Source: CAYUET01 sp964443875
GTDB taxonomy: Bacteria; Auribacterota; JAFGBW01
DNA length: 64,000 nt
Direction: 5' to 3'
Assembly: GCA_964443875.1 (NCBI GenBank)
Contig: CAYUET010000001.1
Span: 1 to 64,000, forward strand
Part shown: positions 1 through 9,197 of the stretch, piece after piece
How the letters are laid out: the number at the start of each line of letters is the position of its first letter
Numbering within the stretch: the first letter of the stretch is position 1
Translations under genes and position numbers: made by a program
The notes under the pieces: generated by a model
What the model was told of the DNA's origin: nothing
The model's input: the letters and a program-made list of their open reading frames with translations, nothing else
The model's database searches: none

Positions 1-2
1 CG

Positions 3-2993
3 GGTTTTATCAAACACCATGCACTCGTTCAAGATGTCCGCTGCCGGACGCTTACCCTCATAGCCTATATTATTTATCTGCTTCAGAAGTCTTATTTAGA
101 GGCCTGGCGGATCCATGAGGCAAAAAAAATACTGGAAACAGAGGTCCAGGAACGCAAAAAGACTGAAACTAAGCTCCAGGAGACTTTATCACGGCTGGAT
201 ATGGCTGCAAAAGCAGGTGGGATCGGTGTCTGGAGGCTGGATCTTGTGACAAACGTTTTGACTTTAAATGAGACAATATACGATCTTTTTAATATTCCTC
301 CTGATTTCAAACTGAATTATGAGACCTGGATGAATGCACTTCATCCGGATGATATAGAGGCGACTCTGGCTCTCTTCCAGAATGCGATTAAAGGTAAAGC
401 AGTATTTAAGACAGAGTTTCGTGTTATTTTTTCTGAAACAGGCATGCTCCGCTATCTTGGAGTTGCTGCCAGAGTGGAAAGGGATTCTTCGGGAAAGCCC
501 CTTCGCATGAACGGCATTTCCTGGGATCTTACTGCACTCAAGAAGGCCGAAGAAAATATGAAAAGAAGTGAATCTCAGGTTCGTCTTTTGCTTAATTCAA
601 CGGCAGAGGCAATTTATGGGATTGATCTTCAGGGAAACTGTACATTTGCCAATCATTCCTGCCTCAGGATGGTTGGATCCCATGACATTTCGCAGGTACT
701 GGGTAGGAATATGCACGACCTCATTCATCACTCTTATGCGGATGGACGTCTGATGCCTGTTGAAATCTGCAGAATTTATAAAGCCTTCAGGGAGGGTAAG
801 GGAGAACATGTTGATGATGAAGTTTTATGGAGAGCAGACGGCACTTTCTTTCCAGCAGAATACTGGTCCTTCCCTCAGATTGAGAACGGCAAGGTAGTAG
901 GCGCGGTTGTTACGTTTAATGATATTACTGAACGCAAAGAGGCTGAGGATGCCCTGATTGCAAGCCATAAACAGTATCAGGATTTAGTGGAAAGTTTGCA
1001 TGACTGGGTCTGGGAGGTTGATTTGCATGGATATTATACTTATGTGAGTCCTCAGGTAAAAAATATTCTTGGCTATGAACCTTATGAAATTCTTGGAAAA
1101 TCAATGTATGACCTGATGCCGCCGGAGGAAAAAAAACGTGTTTCAGAAATTTTTACCCTTATGCTCAATGAAGAAAAACCGATTTTTGAATTGGAGAATA
1201 TTAATTTGCATAAAGATGGACATAGTGTCCTTTTGGAAACCAACGGATTTCCTTTTTATGACACGAAAGAGAATTTAAAAGGTTACCGGGGGGCGGATAG
1301 GGATATCACAAAGCGAAAAGAAATAGAAACTGAACTGCGTCAGAGTGAGGAGAAATTTGCCAGTGCTTTTCATACTTCTCCTTATGCTATCATTATTTCA
1401 CGAATAGACGACGGCACTTTTCTGGAAGTTAATGATTCTTTTGAATTGTTGACAGGTTTATCCCGGGCTGAAGTGATTAACCAGACATCCATTCATTTGA
1501 AGCTATGGGTGAATGATAAAGACAGGGAAGAGGTGGTTTCCTCGCTTCGTGAAGGTTTACCGGTAATTGACCGGGAGTTTCTGTTCAGAAAGAAAAATGG
1601 TGAGATTTTAACGGGCCTTTATTCTTCCCAGATCATTCAATTAATTCAGGGAAATTGTATTTTATCCAGTATTAACGACATTACTGACCGGAAGAAAATG
1701 GAAGAGGATTTGCGTGAAAACCGACGCTTCCTTTCTGAGTTGATTGAACACAGCGGTACTCTTATTTGTGTCAAAGACAGGGAGGGACGCTATGAACTCG
1801 TCAACAGCAAGTGGGAAGAAATAACCGGATTTAAACGTGAAAATACGCTTGGCAGAACCGATGAAGAATTGTTTCCCGGGATTCCCGGAAAACAATTCCG
1901 GCAGAATGATCTGGAAGTGATGAAATCAGGATCTGTTTTGGAAAAGGAAGAGATTCTGGAAAATGAGCATGGAAAACGTTTTTTTATTTCCATCAAATTT
2001 CCTCTCAAAGGAGATAAAGGAGAGATCAAGGGCGTATGTGCGATGATTACTGAAATTACTGAACGCAAATATACCGAAAAATTACTGAGTTTGGAAAGGC
2101 AGCGGCTTTCTTTTATTATTGAAGGAACTCATCTGGGTACCTGGGAATGGAACATCCAAACCGGGAAAATTATTGTCAATGAGCGGTTGGCTGGGATGAT
2201 CGGATATAGCCTGGAAGAGGTTGCTCCGGTTACAATCGTCGTGCTGAAAAGGTTTATTCATCCTGAGGATTTAAAAGTTTCAGATGATTTGATTGAAAAA
2301 CATTTAAATAAAGAACTGGATTATTATGAATGTGAAGTGCGTATGCAGCATAAAAACGGGAGCTGGATCTGGGTTCTTCAAAGAGGAAAGGTTTCTACCT
2401 GGGATAATAACGGGAAGCCTCTTGTCATGTCCGGGACTCATCTGGATATCACGGAAAGAAAAAATTCGGAAGAGAAAATTCTGCATATGGCAACCCATGA
2501 CGGACTTACGGATCTTCCTGGTTTAAGGCTGGTTCGGGACCGGATTTTGATGGCCATGAATACGGCCCGGCGCTATAAAAGCGGGGCTGCCGTGATGTTC
2601 ATTGATCTTGACGGTTTCAAGGAAGTCAATGATACCTTCGGCCATGATGTCGGTGATGAGGTGCTTCGTGAAGTCGCAAGACGTCTGCATTCCTCTGTTC
2701 GTGAAACCGATACGGTTGCACGTATCGGAGGAGATGAGTTTTTGATTGTCTTAACCGAATTGAAAATTTCTAAAAATGCATCGATCATTGCTGAAAAAAT
2801 ACTTCAGAGTGTATCAAAGCCTATTCTGATAGGCAAGCACACTGCTTCAGTAAATGCAAGCATAGGAATAGCGTTTTTCCCTCATGATGCCGATAATGTC
2901 GATTCTCTGATCAAGCTTGCGGATGAAGCCATGTATGAAACTAAAAAATCAGGAAAAAACGGATATGGCTTTGCGAAAATTGTTTCAAGATGA
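3..2993 (+). CDS. Multi-PAS diguanylate cyclase, 5' end outside the window
   Basis: The reading frame is open to the left edge, so the gene starts upstream; 996 residues are visible. The first visible residues hold a short hydrophobic stretch (LTLIAYIIYLL) that looks like the end of a membrane helix, then a charged helical linker. Six PAS/PAC units follow, each ending in a DIT-x-RK-type tag (for example ITERKEAE, ITKRKEIE, ITDRKKME). A C-terminal GGDEF domain has an intact GGDEF site at nt 2727-2741. RETD lies five residues before it, the spacing of the c-di-GMP inhibitory I-site. Family knowledge predicts synthesis of c-di-GMP from two GTP at the membrane, tuned by the PAS sensors. No EAL domain is fused. 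An internal ATG at 201 lies inside PAS1 and is not a credible start. Ligands cannot be read from sequence. Confidence 0.9.
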   Translation, partial: GFIKHHALVQDVRCRTLTLIAYIIYLLQKSYLEAWRIHEAKKILETEVQERKKTETKLQETLSRLDMAAKAGGIGVWRLDLVTNVLTLNETIYDLFNIPPDFKLNYETWMNALHPDDIEATLALFQNAIKGKAVFKTEFRVIFSETGMLRYLGVAARVERDSSGKPLRMNGISWDLTALKKAEENMKRSESQVRLLLNSTAEAIYGIDLQGNCTFANHSCLRMVGSHDISQVLGRNMHDLIHHSYADGRLMPVEICRIYKAFREGKGEHVDDEVLWRADGTFFPAEYWSFPQIENGKVVGAVVTFNDITERKEAEDALIASHKQYQDLVESLHDWVWEVDLHGYYTYVSPQVKNILGYEPYEILGKSMYDLMPPEEKKRVSEIFTLMLNEEKPIFELENINLHKDGHSVLLETNGFPFYDTKENLKGYRGADRDITKRKEIETELRQSEEKFASAFHTSPYAIIISRIDDGTFLEVNDSFELLTGLSRAEVINQTSIHLKLWVNDKDREEVVSSLREGLPVIDREFLFRKKNGEILTGLYSSQIIQLIQGNCILSSINDITDRKKMEEDLRENRRFLSELIEHSGTLICVKDREGRYELVNSKWEEITGFKRENTLGRTDEELFPGIPGKQFRQNDLEVMKSGSVLEKEEILENEHGKRFFISIKFPLKGDKGEIKGVCAMITEITERKYTEKLLSLERQRLSFIIEGTHLGTWEWNIQTGKIIVNERLAGMIGYSLEEVAPVTIVVLKRFIHPEDLKVSDDLIEKHLNKELDYYECEVRMQHKNGSWIWVLQRGKVSTWDNNGKPLVMSGTHLDITERKNSEEKILHMATHDGLTDLPGLRLVRDRILMAMNTARRYKSGAAVMFIDLDGFKEVNDTFGHDVGDEVLREVARRLHSSVRETDTVARIGGDEFLIVLTELKISKNASIIAEKILQSVSKPILIGKHTASVNASIGIAFFPHDADNVDSLIKLADEAMYETKKSGKNGYGFAKIVSR

Positions 2994-3016
2994 GGTGTTT
3001 TTACAGTAATATTTGT

Positions 3017-3030
3017 ATGTTAATTAACAT
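3017..3030. promoter_or_regulatory. 14-bp perfect palindrome in the promoter region of the hybrid kinase
   Basis: ATGTTAATTAACAT is its own reverse complement and sits 46 bases before the ATG of the downstream kinase, in an 82-base gap. TTAACAT recurs once more at about 3055. It could be an operator half-site pair, but its AT-richness means chance is possible. Confidence 0.3.
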
Positions 3031-3075
3031 CTGAGGAATATTGGGTTAACATTATTGCAGAACAGGCATTATTGA

Positions 3076-6000
3076 ATGTTGAATATTCTTAAAAATATGA
3101 AACTCAGCATCAACATATCCCTTTTAGGGATATTCAGTGTTCTGATAACGGCCATTCCGCTTGTTGGGCTTGCGGTATGGCAGAGCGGACAGTACAACAA
3201 ACTGGCTCAAAATGAAATCGACATACTGATTAATTCTGATCTGGATCACATTACCCAGGGTGTTTACAACCTTGTCAAGACTGAGAATGAAGCTGTTCAG
3301 CAGCAGGTGGATTACAATCTGAATGTCGCACGGCATGTTCTTGCAAATGCCGGAGGGGTCAGTCTTTCGAAAGAAAACATTGTCTGGAATGCAGTGAATC
3401 AGCTGACGAATGATTCTTTGACGATCCAGCTTCCAAAGATTTTTGTGAATAATCATTGGCTTGGGCAAAATACAGATCCTTTGGTTGAAACGGTTGTAGT
3501 CGATGAGGTGACAAGGCTTGTCGGTGAAACCGCTACAATCTTCCAGCGTATGAATGATAAAGGAGATATGATTCGTGCCGCTACTTCGGTAAAGACAGAG
3601 ACAGGTCAACGCGCCATTAGTACTTATATTCCTGCAGTAAATCCGGATTTGACCCCAAATCCTGTTATTGAAGCTATTCTGAAGGGCAAGACTTATCACG
3701 GTCGCGCATATGTGGTTAATGAGTGGTACCTTACGGCTTATGAGCCGATTAAAGATGATACAGATAGGATTGTAGGGATGCTGTATGTGGGGGTGAAACA
3801 GGCCAATGTAGAGTCACGGGTGCGACAGGCCATTCTGAAAACAAGTGTTGGAAAAACGGGCTATGTTTACGCTCTGCGCGGTAAAGGGGAAGACAAAGGT
3901 CATTATATTATTTCTCAAAGAGGGGAGAGGGACGGCGAGAATATTCTGGAAATCAGGGACAGCGATGGACGCTATGTTATCCAGAGTATAATTACCAAAG
4001 CGCTTTCCCTTAAGGCCGATGAAATGGCTACTGAACGTTATTGCTGGCAAAATCCGGGAGAAACAGAACCCCGCTGGAAGATTGCCCGTATTGCCTACTA
4101 TGAACCCTGGGATTGGGTAATCGGAACAAGTGTTTATGAAGATGAACTGGAGGTTTACCAGTATGTTTTGACGCGCGGGCGAATTCGGATGACCCGTTTC
4201 ATGATTGCTGCAGGACTCCTTATTACATTTTTAATCGGCTTGCTGGCTGTTTTTATTTCCTGGACCATTGTCCGTCCCGTCCGGAAATTACAGCAGGCTG
4301 TTGAAATCATTATTCAGGGGAATCTTGACTATAAGGTGGATATTCAGTCAGCAAATGAGATCGGTGTTCTGGCTCATGCTTTCAATCTGATGACTGAAAG
4401 GCTTAATCAAACCATGAAAGGTTTGCGTGAAAGTGAGCAGAAATACAGAAAAATTTTTGAGAATGCCGTTGAAGGGCTTTTTCAAAGTTCCCTTGATGGA
4501 CAGGTTTTAAGTTCTAATCCTGCAATGGCACATGTTTTGGGCTATGCTTCCACTGAGGAACTGATGGCATGTATAAAAAATCTCCGGACTGATTTTTATG
4601 CCTGCCCGGAAGACCGGGATGTCCTTGTTTCAGATTTGACAAAAGGGGATATTATCGGAAGGGAACTTCAATTTCTCTGTAAAGATAAAAGCAAAATATG
4701 GGGTTCTATCAGCGTCCGGTTGGTAAAAGATGAGAAAAATAAGCCGCTTTTTATAGAAGGTTTTCTCATTGATATAACGGCACGTAAAGTTGCGGAAGAA
4801 GCTCAGCGTGAAAAAGAGTATTTTCTTCAGACTTTTATGGACGCCCTTCCCAGTCCGATTTTTTATAAGGATGCACAAGGATTATACAAGGGCTGTAATG
4901 TCGCTTTTGAGATTTTTATGAAACGTGATAAAAAAGACATACTTGGAAAATCCGTTTTCGATTTAGCCCCCAGACCAATGGCAGACCGTTTGTTTGAGAT
5001 TGATCAGGAACTGATTCACAAGGGTGGCATCCAGATTTATGAGGGCATTGCTCATCATAGTGACGGGACTATACGGAATATTCTTTTTAATAAGGCTATG
5101 TATAAAAATGCGGATGGTTCATTCGGCGGGGTGGTAGGGGTTATTATTGACATCTCGGAGCAGAAAAAACTCGAAGAACAGCTTCAGCATGCGCAAAAAA
5201 TGGAAGCGATCGGCACTCTTGCCGGAGGTGTTGCCCATGATTTTAATAATATTCTAACCGCGATTTTCGGATATGGAGAAATTCTTGGAATGCTCATAGG
5301 GAAAGACAGCGCTCTTAAGGTTTATATTGATGATATTCTTACAGCAGCGGAAAAGGCAAAACATCTTACCCAGCGTCTTCTGGCCTTTAGCAGGAAACAG
5401 GTAATAAGCCTGAATCGTGTTGATCTTAATGAAATTATAAGGAGGATGGATAAATTTCTTATCCGGATTATCGGTGAGGATATTGAATTCAAGACTTTTT
5501 TGTGCGATGAAGATTTAATGGTTATGGCAGACAGCGGACAGATGGAACAGGTGCTTATGAACCTTGCAACGAATGCAAGGGATGCGATGCCTGACGGAGG
5601 AAAACTGACCATCAATACGGAATGTGTCCATTTCAATGAAGGTATTCCTTCCGCGAATATGGCTCCAGGTTTTTTTGCTGTTGTTTCAGTTTCAGACACG
5701 GGGAAGGGAATGGATGAGATTACAAAACAAAGGATTTTTGAACCTTTTTTTACAACCAAAGAGTTGGGGAAGGGGACGGGGCTTGGACTTTCAATTGTCT
5801 ATGGCATTATCAAGCAGCATAAAGGGGATATTACTGTTTACAGCGAGGCTGGAAAAGGTACAACTTTCAGGATATATTTTAAACTGGTAAAGGAAGAAAA
5901 TGCTGAAGATATTAAATCTCCTTCAGTTTTACAGGATTCGGCTATGGGGACTGAAACAATCCTTCTTGCGGAGGATAATGAGGATGTGAGGAGACTTTTT

Positions 6001-6318
6001 TGCAGTATTCTTGAAGGATATGGATATACGGTTATTGAGTCAACGGACGGCGAGGATGCCGTTGAAAAATATACTGAAAATAAGGATAAAATTCAGCTTC
6101 TGTTATTTGATGTGATTATGCCAAAAAAGAACGGTAAAGAGGCGTATGAAGAGATAAAGAAAATGAATGCCTCTATTCGGGTTCTTTTTTCGAGCGGTTA
6201 TACGGCGGATATTATTCAACAAAAAGGAATACTTGATGAAGGGATTAATTTGATTATGAAGCCTGTTTCGCCCAAAGTTTTAGTTTCAAAGATCCGAGAA
6301 ATTCTGGATTCAAAATAA
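3076..6318 (+). CDS. Cache-HAMP-PAS-PAS hybrid histidine kinase with C-terminal receiver
   Basis: This 1080-residue protein has a first membrane helix at about 12-34 and a large extracytoplasmic region (about 35-370) resembling a Cache-type sensor. A second helix (about 375-398) leads into a HAMP linker ending near 450, then two PAS domains (about 455-575 and 585-700). The kinase core carries the phospho-acceptor His721 in GVAHDFNNI, and an ATPase domain with N-box NLATNARDA and G-box GKGTGLGLS. A receiver domain at about 955-1075 has phospho-acceptor Asp1012 in LLFDVIMPKK. The layout predicts sensing of an external small molecule, autophosphorylation and internal transfer to the receiver. 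There is no output domain, so a downstream phosphotransfer partner or role as a phosphate sink is expected. No such partner is adjacent. The start lacks a clear Shine-Dalgarno. Confidence 0.92.
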   Translation: MLNILKNMKLSINISLLGIFSVLITAIPLVGLAVWQSGQYNKLAQNEIDILINSDLDHITQGVYNLVKTENEAVQQQVDYNLNVARHVLANAGGVSLSKENIVWNAVNQLTNDSLTIQLPKIFVNNHWLGQNTDPLVETVVVDEVTRLVGETATIFQRMNDKGDMIRAATSVKTETGQRAISTYIPAVNPDLTPNPVIEAILKGKTYHGRAYVVNEWYLTAYEPIKDDTDRIVGMLYVGVKQANVESRVRQAILKTSVGKTGYVYALRGKGEDKGHYIISQRGERDGENILEIRDSDGRYVIQSIITKALSLKADEMATERYCWQNPGETEPRWKIARIAYYEPWDWVIGTSVYEDELEVYQYVLTRGRIRMTRFMIAAGLLITFLIGLLAVFISWTIVRPVRKLQQAVEIIIQGNLDYKVDIQSANEIGVLAHAFNLMTERLNQTMKGLRESEQKYRKIFENAVEGLFQSSLDGQVLSSNPAMAHVLGYASTEELMACIKNLRTDFYACPEDRDVLVSDLTKGDIIGRELQFLCKDKSKIWGSISVRLVKDEKNKPLFIEGFLIDITARKVAEEAQREKEYFLQTFMDALPSPIFYKDAQGLYKGCNVAFEIFMKRDKKDILGKSVFDLAPRPMADRLFEIDQELIHKGGIQIYEGIAHHSDGTIRNILFNKAMYKNADGSFGGVVGVIIDISEQKKLEEQLQHAQKMEAIGTLAGGVAHDFNNILTAIFGYGEILGMLIGKDSALKVYIDDILTAAEKAKHLTQRLLAFSRKQVISLNRVDLNEIIRRMDKFLIRIIGEDIEFKTFLCDEDLMVMADSGQMEQVLMNLATNARDAMPDGGKLTINTECVHFNEGIPSANMAPGFFAVVSVSDTGKGMDEITKQRIFEPFFTTKELGKGTGLGLSIVYGIIKQHKGDITVYSEAGKGTTFRIYFKLVKEENAEDIKSPSVLQDSAMGTETILLAEDNEDVRRLFCSILEGYGYTVIESTDGEDAVEKYTENKDKIQLLLFDVIMPKKNGKEAYEEIKKMNASIRVLFSSGYTADIIQQKGILDEGINLIMKPVSPKVLVSKIREILDSK

Positions 6319-6363
6319 ATTTCTGTATTTTGATATTGTATAAATTTCCTTATTTTGATTTAC

Positions 6364-6386
6364 TTAATTAGTAAATTACTAATTAA
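6364..6386. promoter_or_regulatory. 23-bp inverted repeat, operator-like
   Basis: TTAATTAGTAA and TTACTAATTAA form perfect 11-base arms around a single central A. The site ends 30 bases before the start codon of the next gene, a typical operator position. No regulator gene is adjacent, so the binding protein is unknown. Confidence 0.45.
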
Positions 6387-6416
6387 ATAATTTTTTAGTA
6401 ACGGGGGAGGTATATG

Positions 6417-6899
6417 ATGCAAATACCTGCAAAATTGAAACATAAACCTGTGATAGTCGCAGAGAATTATGAAAATATTGACGGACGATATGCCTATAAT
6501 ACAGATGCTAAGGGTATTTCTCTGGGACTGGCTCAATGGAATGACAGAGGAAAAGTGGATATATCTGCAAAAGTCTGGAGGTATACGGGGGCTAAGTGGT
6601 CAAGGCAATCCGAAGAACTGCCTCTTCACCGGGTTTTGGATCTTGCGATTTTTATATGCAGGACAAGGCAGTATTTTTCCGAAGAGGCCTACCGTCATGA
6701 AAAATTGTATGATCCCAAAAAGACTCAAATTGACAGGATCGGGCTTCAGGGAGATGCCATGACCATGAGTGTATGTACGGATAATCCGAAACTGGATGAA
6801 GATATTAAACTTTTTCAGCAGGCCTTAAGCAATGATGATGAACTTATCGGAGAAAGACTTCAGACTCTTTCCGGGATTCTTAAATCTTTGGGTTATTGA
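6417..6899 (+). CDS. Conserved 160-residue protein of unknown function
   Basis: The protein begins MQIPAKLKHKPVIVAENY and carries a conserved-looking core with NTDAKGISLGLAQWNDRG and a WRYTG-x-KWSRQSEELPLHR segment. I believe it belongs to a DUF6530-like family, recalled from memory and not verified. No signal peptide or membrane helix is visible; it should be cytosolic. Two tandem ATGs (6414, 6417) compete. The strong GGGGGAGG at 6403-6410 is 3 bases from the first and 6 from the second, so I chose the second. The gene stands alone behind a 23-bp operator-like palindrome. Function unknown. Confidence 0.8.
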   Translation: MQIPAKLKHKPVIVAENYENIDGRYAYNTDAKGISLGLAQWNDRGKVDISAKVWRYTGAKWSRQSEELPLHRVLDLAIFICRTRQYFSEEAYRHEKLYDPKKTQIDRIGLQGDAMTMSVCTDNPKLDEDIKLFQQALSNDDELIGERLQTLSGILKSLGY

Positions 6900-6951
6900 A
6901 TCCTCGTCTATCCGCTTCTCCAGATCGGTATGATAAAATGAGGAGGTTTCA

Positions 6952-7377
6952 ATGCATAATCCGGAAAAAACAATAGGGAACATTATCGATAAGGCCGGTG
7001 TCTCCATAATCAGTTCTGTAGATGAAACAGGGTACCCTAATACCAAAGCCATGCTTCCTCCCCGCAAACAGGAAGGCCTTCATCATATCTATTTTACAAC
7101 AAACACCTCTTCCATGCGGGTGAAATAATATTCTGAAAACTCAAAAGCATGTATTTATTTTTTTGATAAACGTTTTTTTAAAGGTGTTATGTTGAAACGT
7201 ATAATGGAGGTTTTACAGGATAGCGCTTCTAAAGAAATGATCTGGAAAGAGTGGGATGAGATGTATTATCCAAAAGGCGTGACAGATCCGGATTATTGTG
7301 TGCTCAAATTTATTGCTCAGAATGGAAGATGTTACAGTAATTTCAAATCAGAGAATTTTGATATTGAAGGCGCATAA
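6952..7377 (+). pseudogene. Pyridoxamine-phosphate-oxidase-like flavoprotein with in-frame stop
   Basis: A good Shine-Dalgarno AGGAGG (6941-6946) precedes an ATG at 6952. The frame reads MHNPEKTIGNIIDKAGVSII onward and stops at TAA 7126-7128 after 58 codons. In the same frame, coding continues without a break to TAA at 7375-7377 (YSENSKACIYFFDKRFFKG, then YYPKGVTDPDYCVLKF). Both halves match one protein, a general-stress-protein-26/PNPOx-type split-barrel flavin-binding family of about 140 residues. The stop is therefore a single nonsense change, probably from CAA (Gln) or AAA (Lys). The intact frame around it suggests recent inactivation or a sequencing error. The second half could start internally at 7189 but would lack half the barrel. 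Confidence 0.75.
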
Positions 7378-7426
7378 GAATAGTTTAGACTTGATTCAAG
7401 TTGTAACCGGGTAAAACATAATTTTT

Positions 7427-7440
7427 ACTTTTTAAAAAGT
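7427..7440. repeat. 14-bp perfect palindrome between two pseudogenes
   Basis: ACTTTTTAAAAAGT is self-complementary. It lies in the non-coding stretch 7378-7647 between two broken genes; another short palindrome, ACTTGATTCAAGT, lies at 7389-7401. No gene is supported in that stretch. Confidence 0.3.
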
Positions 7441-7647
7441 CTTGAAAAACAAAGGTGAGAGGATGATCAGGTCATTTAGAGAAATATATCGGAAGTTCAT
7501 CCTCCTGGGTGTCTTTTTCTTAGAAGATCCAGAAGAATTCCGAAGAACTCCTTTTATTATGATTTTATTCGGGAAAAAATTCAGGCGTGAAATCAGGTGG
7601 AGCCTCGAAAATTTTATCTTCAGACTTTAAAAAATACTTTAATAAAA

Positions 7648-8060
7648 TCAGGAATGAAGAATAGACGGCAGGGCATCGCAGTTCATCCAACAATGGCAGG
7701 CTTGATTATCGATTCCTTTGAGAATTTCTCGAGTATTCGGGGCATTGAGGAGTTCTGTGAAATTGAAATTATAGTCTTTGATATTTCCAAAAATTTTACC
7801 AGAAAAGGAACAGGGTTTTACGTTACCAAAGGGATCAATGGAAAGTGTGGCGTATCCTGTGAAGCATTTAACCGGAGTTTTTCTGGTTTTGTTTGATCAT
7901 AAGGCTGGCGCCATATGTTGCAAGTTTTACAGAAAGAATTACATTTCAGGGTAAGGTTAAAATTGACCTTGTAAGGTAAAAAGGGTGTGCAGCCTTTTTT
8001 TTTATAGGTATTAATTTCCTGAATACGTTTAAATAGTTTTAAATATTTAAAAATTTTCAC
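7648..8060 (-). pseudogene. Radical SAM/SPASM protein remnant with internal deletion and frameshift
   Basis: On the minus strand the first 65 or so codons read MKIFKYLKLFKRIQEINTYK then KVNFNLTLKCNSFCKTCNIW. This is the N-terminal strand and CxxxCxxC cluster motif of a radical SAM enzyme. From about 7860 the coding signal moves to another frame and reads YATLSIDPFGNVKPC, then GNIKDYNFNFTELLNAPNTR, then CHCWMNC, which is the C-terminal SPASM cluster region, ending at 7648. The middle of the barrel, roughly 200 residues in this family, is missing. The remnant therefore keeps both cluster-binding ends but not the catalytic body. Plus-strand frames over the same bases are antisense artefacts. The parent substrate cannot be inferred. 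Confidence 0.75.
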
Positions 8061-8101
8061 GATATAAGCATATTGATCATAACGCCTGATTGAAAATAAA
8101 A

Positions 8102-8128
8102 AAACAGCTGAAGATTATTCAGCTGTTT
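8102..8128 (-). terminator. Intrinsic terminator with the stop codon in its loop
   Basis: Perfect 11-base arms AAACAGCTGAA and TTCAGCTGTTT flank a 5-base loop TAATC, followed on the minus strand by a T-rich tail. The 5' arm encodes the last residues (ETAE) of the upstream gene and the loop contains its TAA, so terminator and coding end are fused. Confidence 0.85.
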
Positions 8129-9197
8129 CAAATTGGGATACCAGTTCAGCGATCAGCTCTTTAACCGTAACAATAGATTTTGTCTTGTAGGCATTCTGTC
8201 CTGCAAAAGCAAAACCATCATTTAGGTTTCCTTTACGTGCATTTAATAGAGCCTGAGCAATACAATAAGGAGCTTCTTTAAAATTACATGTAGAAATACA
8301 GCGGAAAGGGCATTTAAACGGTTTTGTTTTACCTGATTTGACATCATCAATGAATTGGTTTCGGATGACTCGGCCCGGAAGCCCTACGGGGCTTTGAATA
8401 ATAACAATGTCTTCTTTACTGGCATTAATATAGGTTTGTTTGAAAGCTTCAGAAGCGTCGCATTCTTTGGTGGCGACGAAACGAGTTGCCATTTGAACCC
8501 CGGAAGCACCTAATCTGAAAAATTTTTTGATATCAGAACCTGTGTAAATGCCTCCTGCGGCGATTACGGGAATTTTTTTGTTATATTTATCTTCAAAAGT
8601 TTTAACCATTTCCACGACTCTTGGAAAAATATTTTCCAGAGTGACTTCAGGATCATCGAGTTCAGCTTTTGAAAAACCGAGGTGTCCTCCGGCTAAAGGG
8701 CCTTCAACAACAACTGCATCAGGAAGATAGTCGGCTTTCTGAAGCCATTTGCGGCAGATAATGCTGGCAGCCTTATCCGATGAAACAATGGGGATAAGTT
8801 TTGTTTTATGCTTGTTTTTATCAAGATAAGCAGGAAGGTTTAAAGGCAGCCCGGCTCCGGAAATTATAACATCAATGCCTGCGTCCAGAGAATTTTTAAC
8901 CAATTCTTCATAATTACTTAAGGCAACCATGATATTGACTCCGAGAATACCGGTAGGCGATAATTCCCTGGCCCTTTTTATTTCATCTCTTAAAGCCTGA
9001 TTGTTTAATTGGGGGCTATTGTTTGAATTATCATTACGGCAGCCTGAAATTCCGGGAGTGGCAATAACTCCGATACCGCCTTCATTTGCCACGGCAGAAG
9101 CAAGACTGGCCATAGATATACCTACTCCCATTCCGCCTTGAATAATGGGGATATTTGCGGTCAGATTTCCAATTTTTAATGAGGGAATTTTATCCAT
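8115..9197 (-). CDS. Nitronate monooxygenase family flavoprotein (2-nitropropane dioxygenase-like)
   Basis: The protein has 360 residues with the TIM-barrel signature IIQGGMGVGISMASLASAVA near the N-terminus. FMN-binding elements typical of the family follow: EGPLAGGHLG around 165, and AAGGIYTGSDIKKFFRLGAS with GVQMATRF around 215-245. A cysteine-rich segment (CPFRCISTCNF and YCIAQAL) near the C-terminus is common in anaerobe members. The family includes nitronate monooxygenase and the enoyl-ACP reductase FabK, and sequence alone does not separate all roles. The Cys-rich tail argues against classical FabK. It is monocistronic, ending in a strong terminator, and divergent from the NtrC-type regulator across a 171-base AT-rich gap. 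Confidence 0.85.
   Translation of the reverse strand: MDKIPSLKIGNLTANIPIIQGGMGVGISMASLASAVANEGGIGVIATPGISGCRNDNSNNSPQLNNQALRDEIKRARELSPTGILGVNIMVALSNYEELVKNSLDAGIDVIISGAGLPLNLPAYLDKNKHKTKLIPIVSSDKAASIICRKWLQKADYLPDAVVVEGPLAGGHLGFSKAELDDPEVTLENIFPRVVEMVKTFEDKYNKKIPVIAAGGIYTGSDIKKFFRLGASGVQMATRFVATKECDASEAFKQTYINASKEDIVIIQSPVGLPGRVIRNQFIDDVKSGKTKPFKCPFRCISTCNFKEAPYCIAQALLNARKGNLNDGFAFAGQNAYKTKSIVTVKELIAELVSQFETAE

Noticed and set aside
3124..3699. 191-codon minus-strand frame inside the Cache kinase gene
   Set aside because: It is antisense to a clearly conserved sensor region and has no family-like motifs; a shadow frame.
5322..5759. 145-codon minus-strand frame inside the kinase ATPase domain
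   Set aside because: Antisense of conserved kinase motifs; no independent support.
7126..7128. Recoding of the in-frame TAA as an amino acid
   Set aside because: No SECIS-like or pyrrolysine context applies, since those use TGA or TAG; a nonsense mutation is simpler.
7442..7896. Two plus-strand open frames of 62 and 99 codons
   Set aside because: They lie between or antisense to the radical SAM remnant, lack family-like sequence and have weak start signals. The minus-strand reading explains 7648 onward better.
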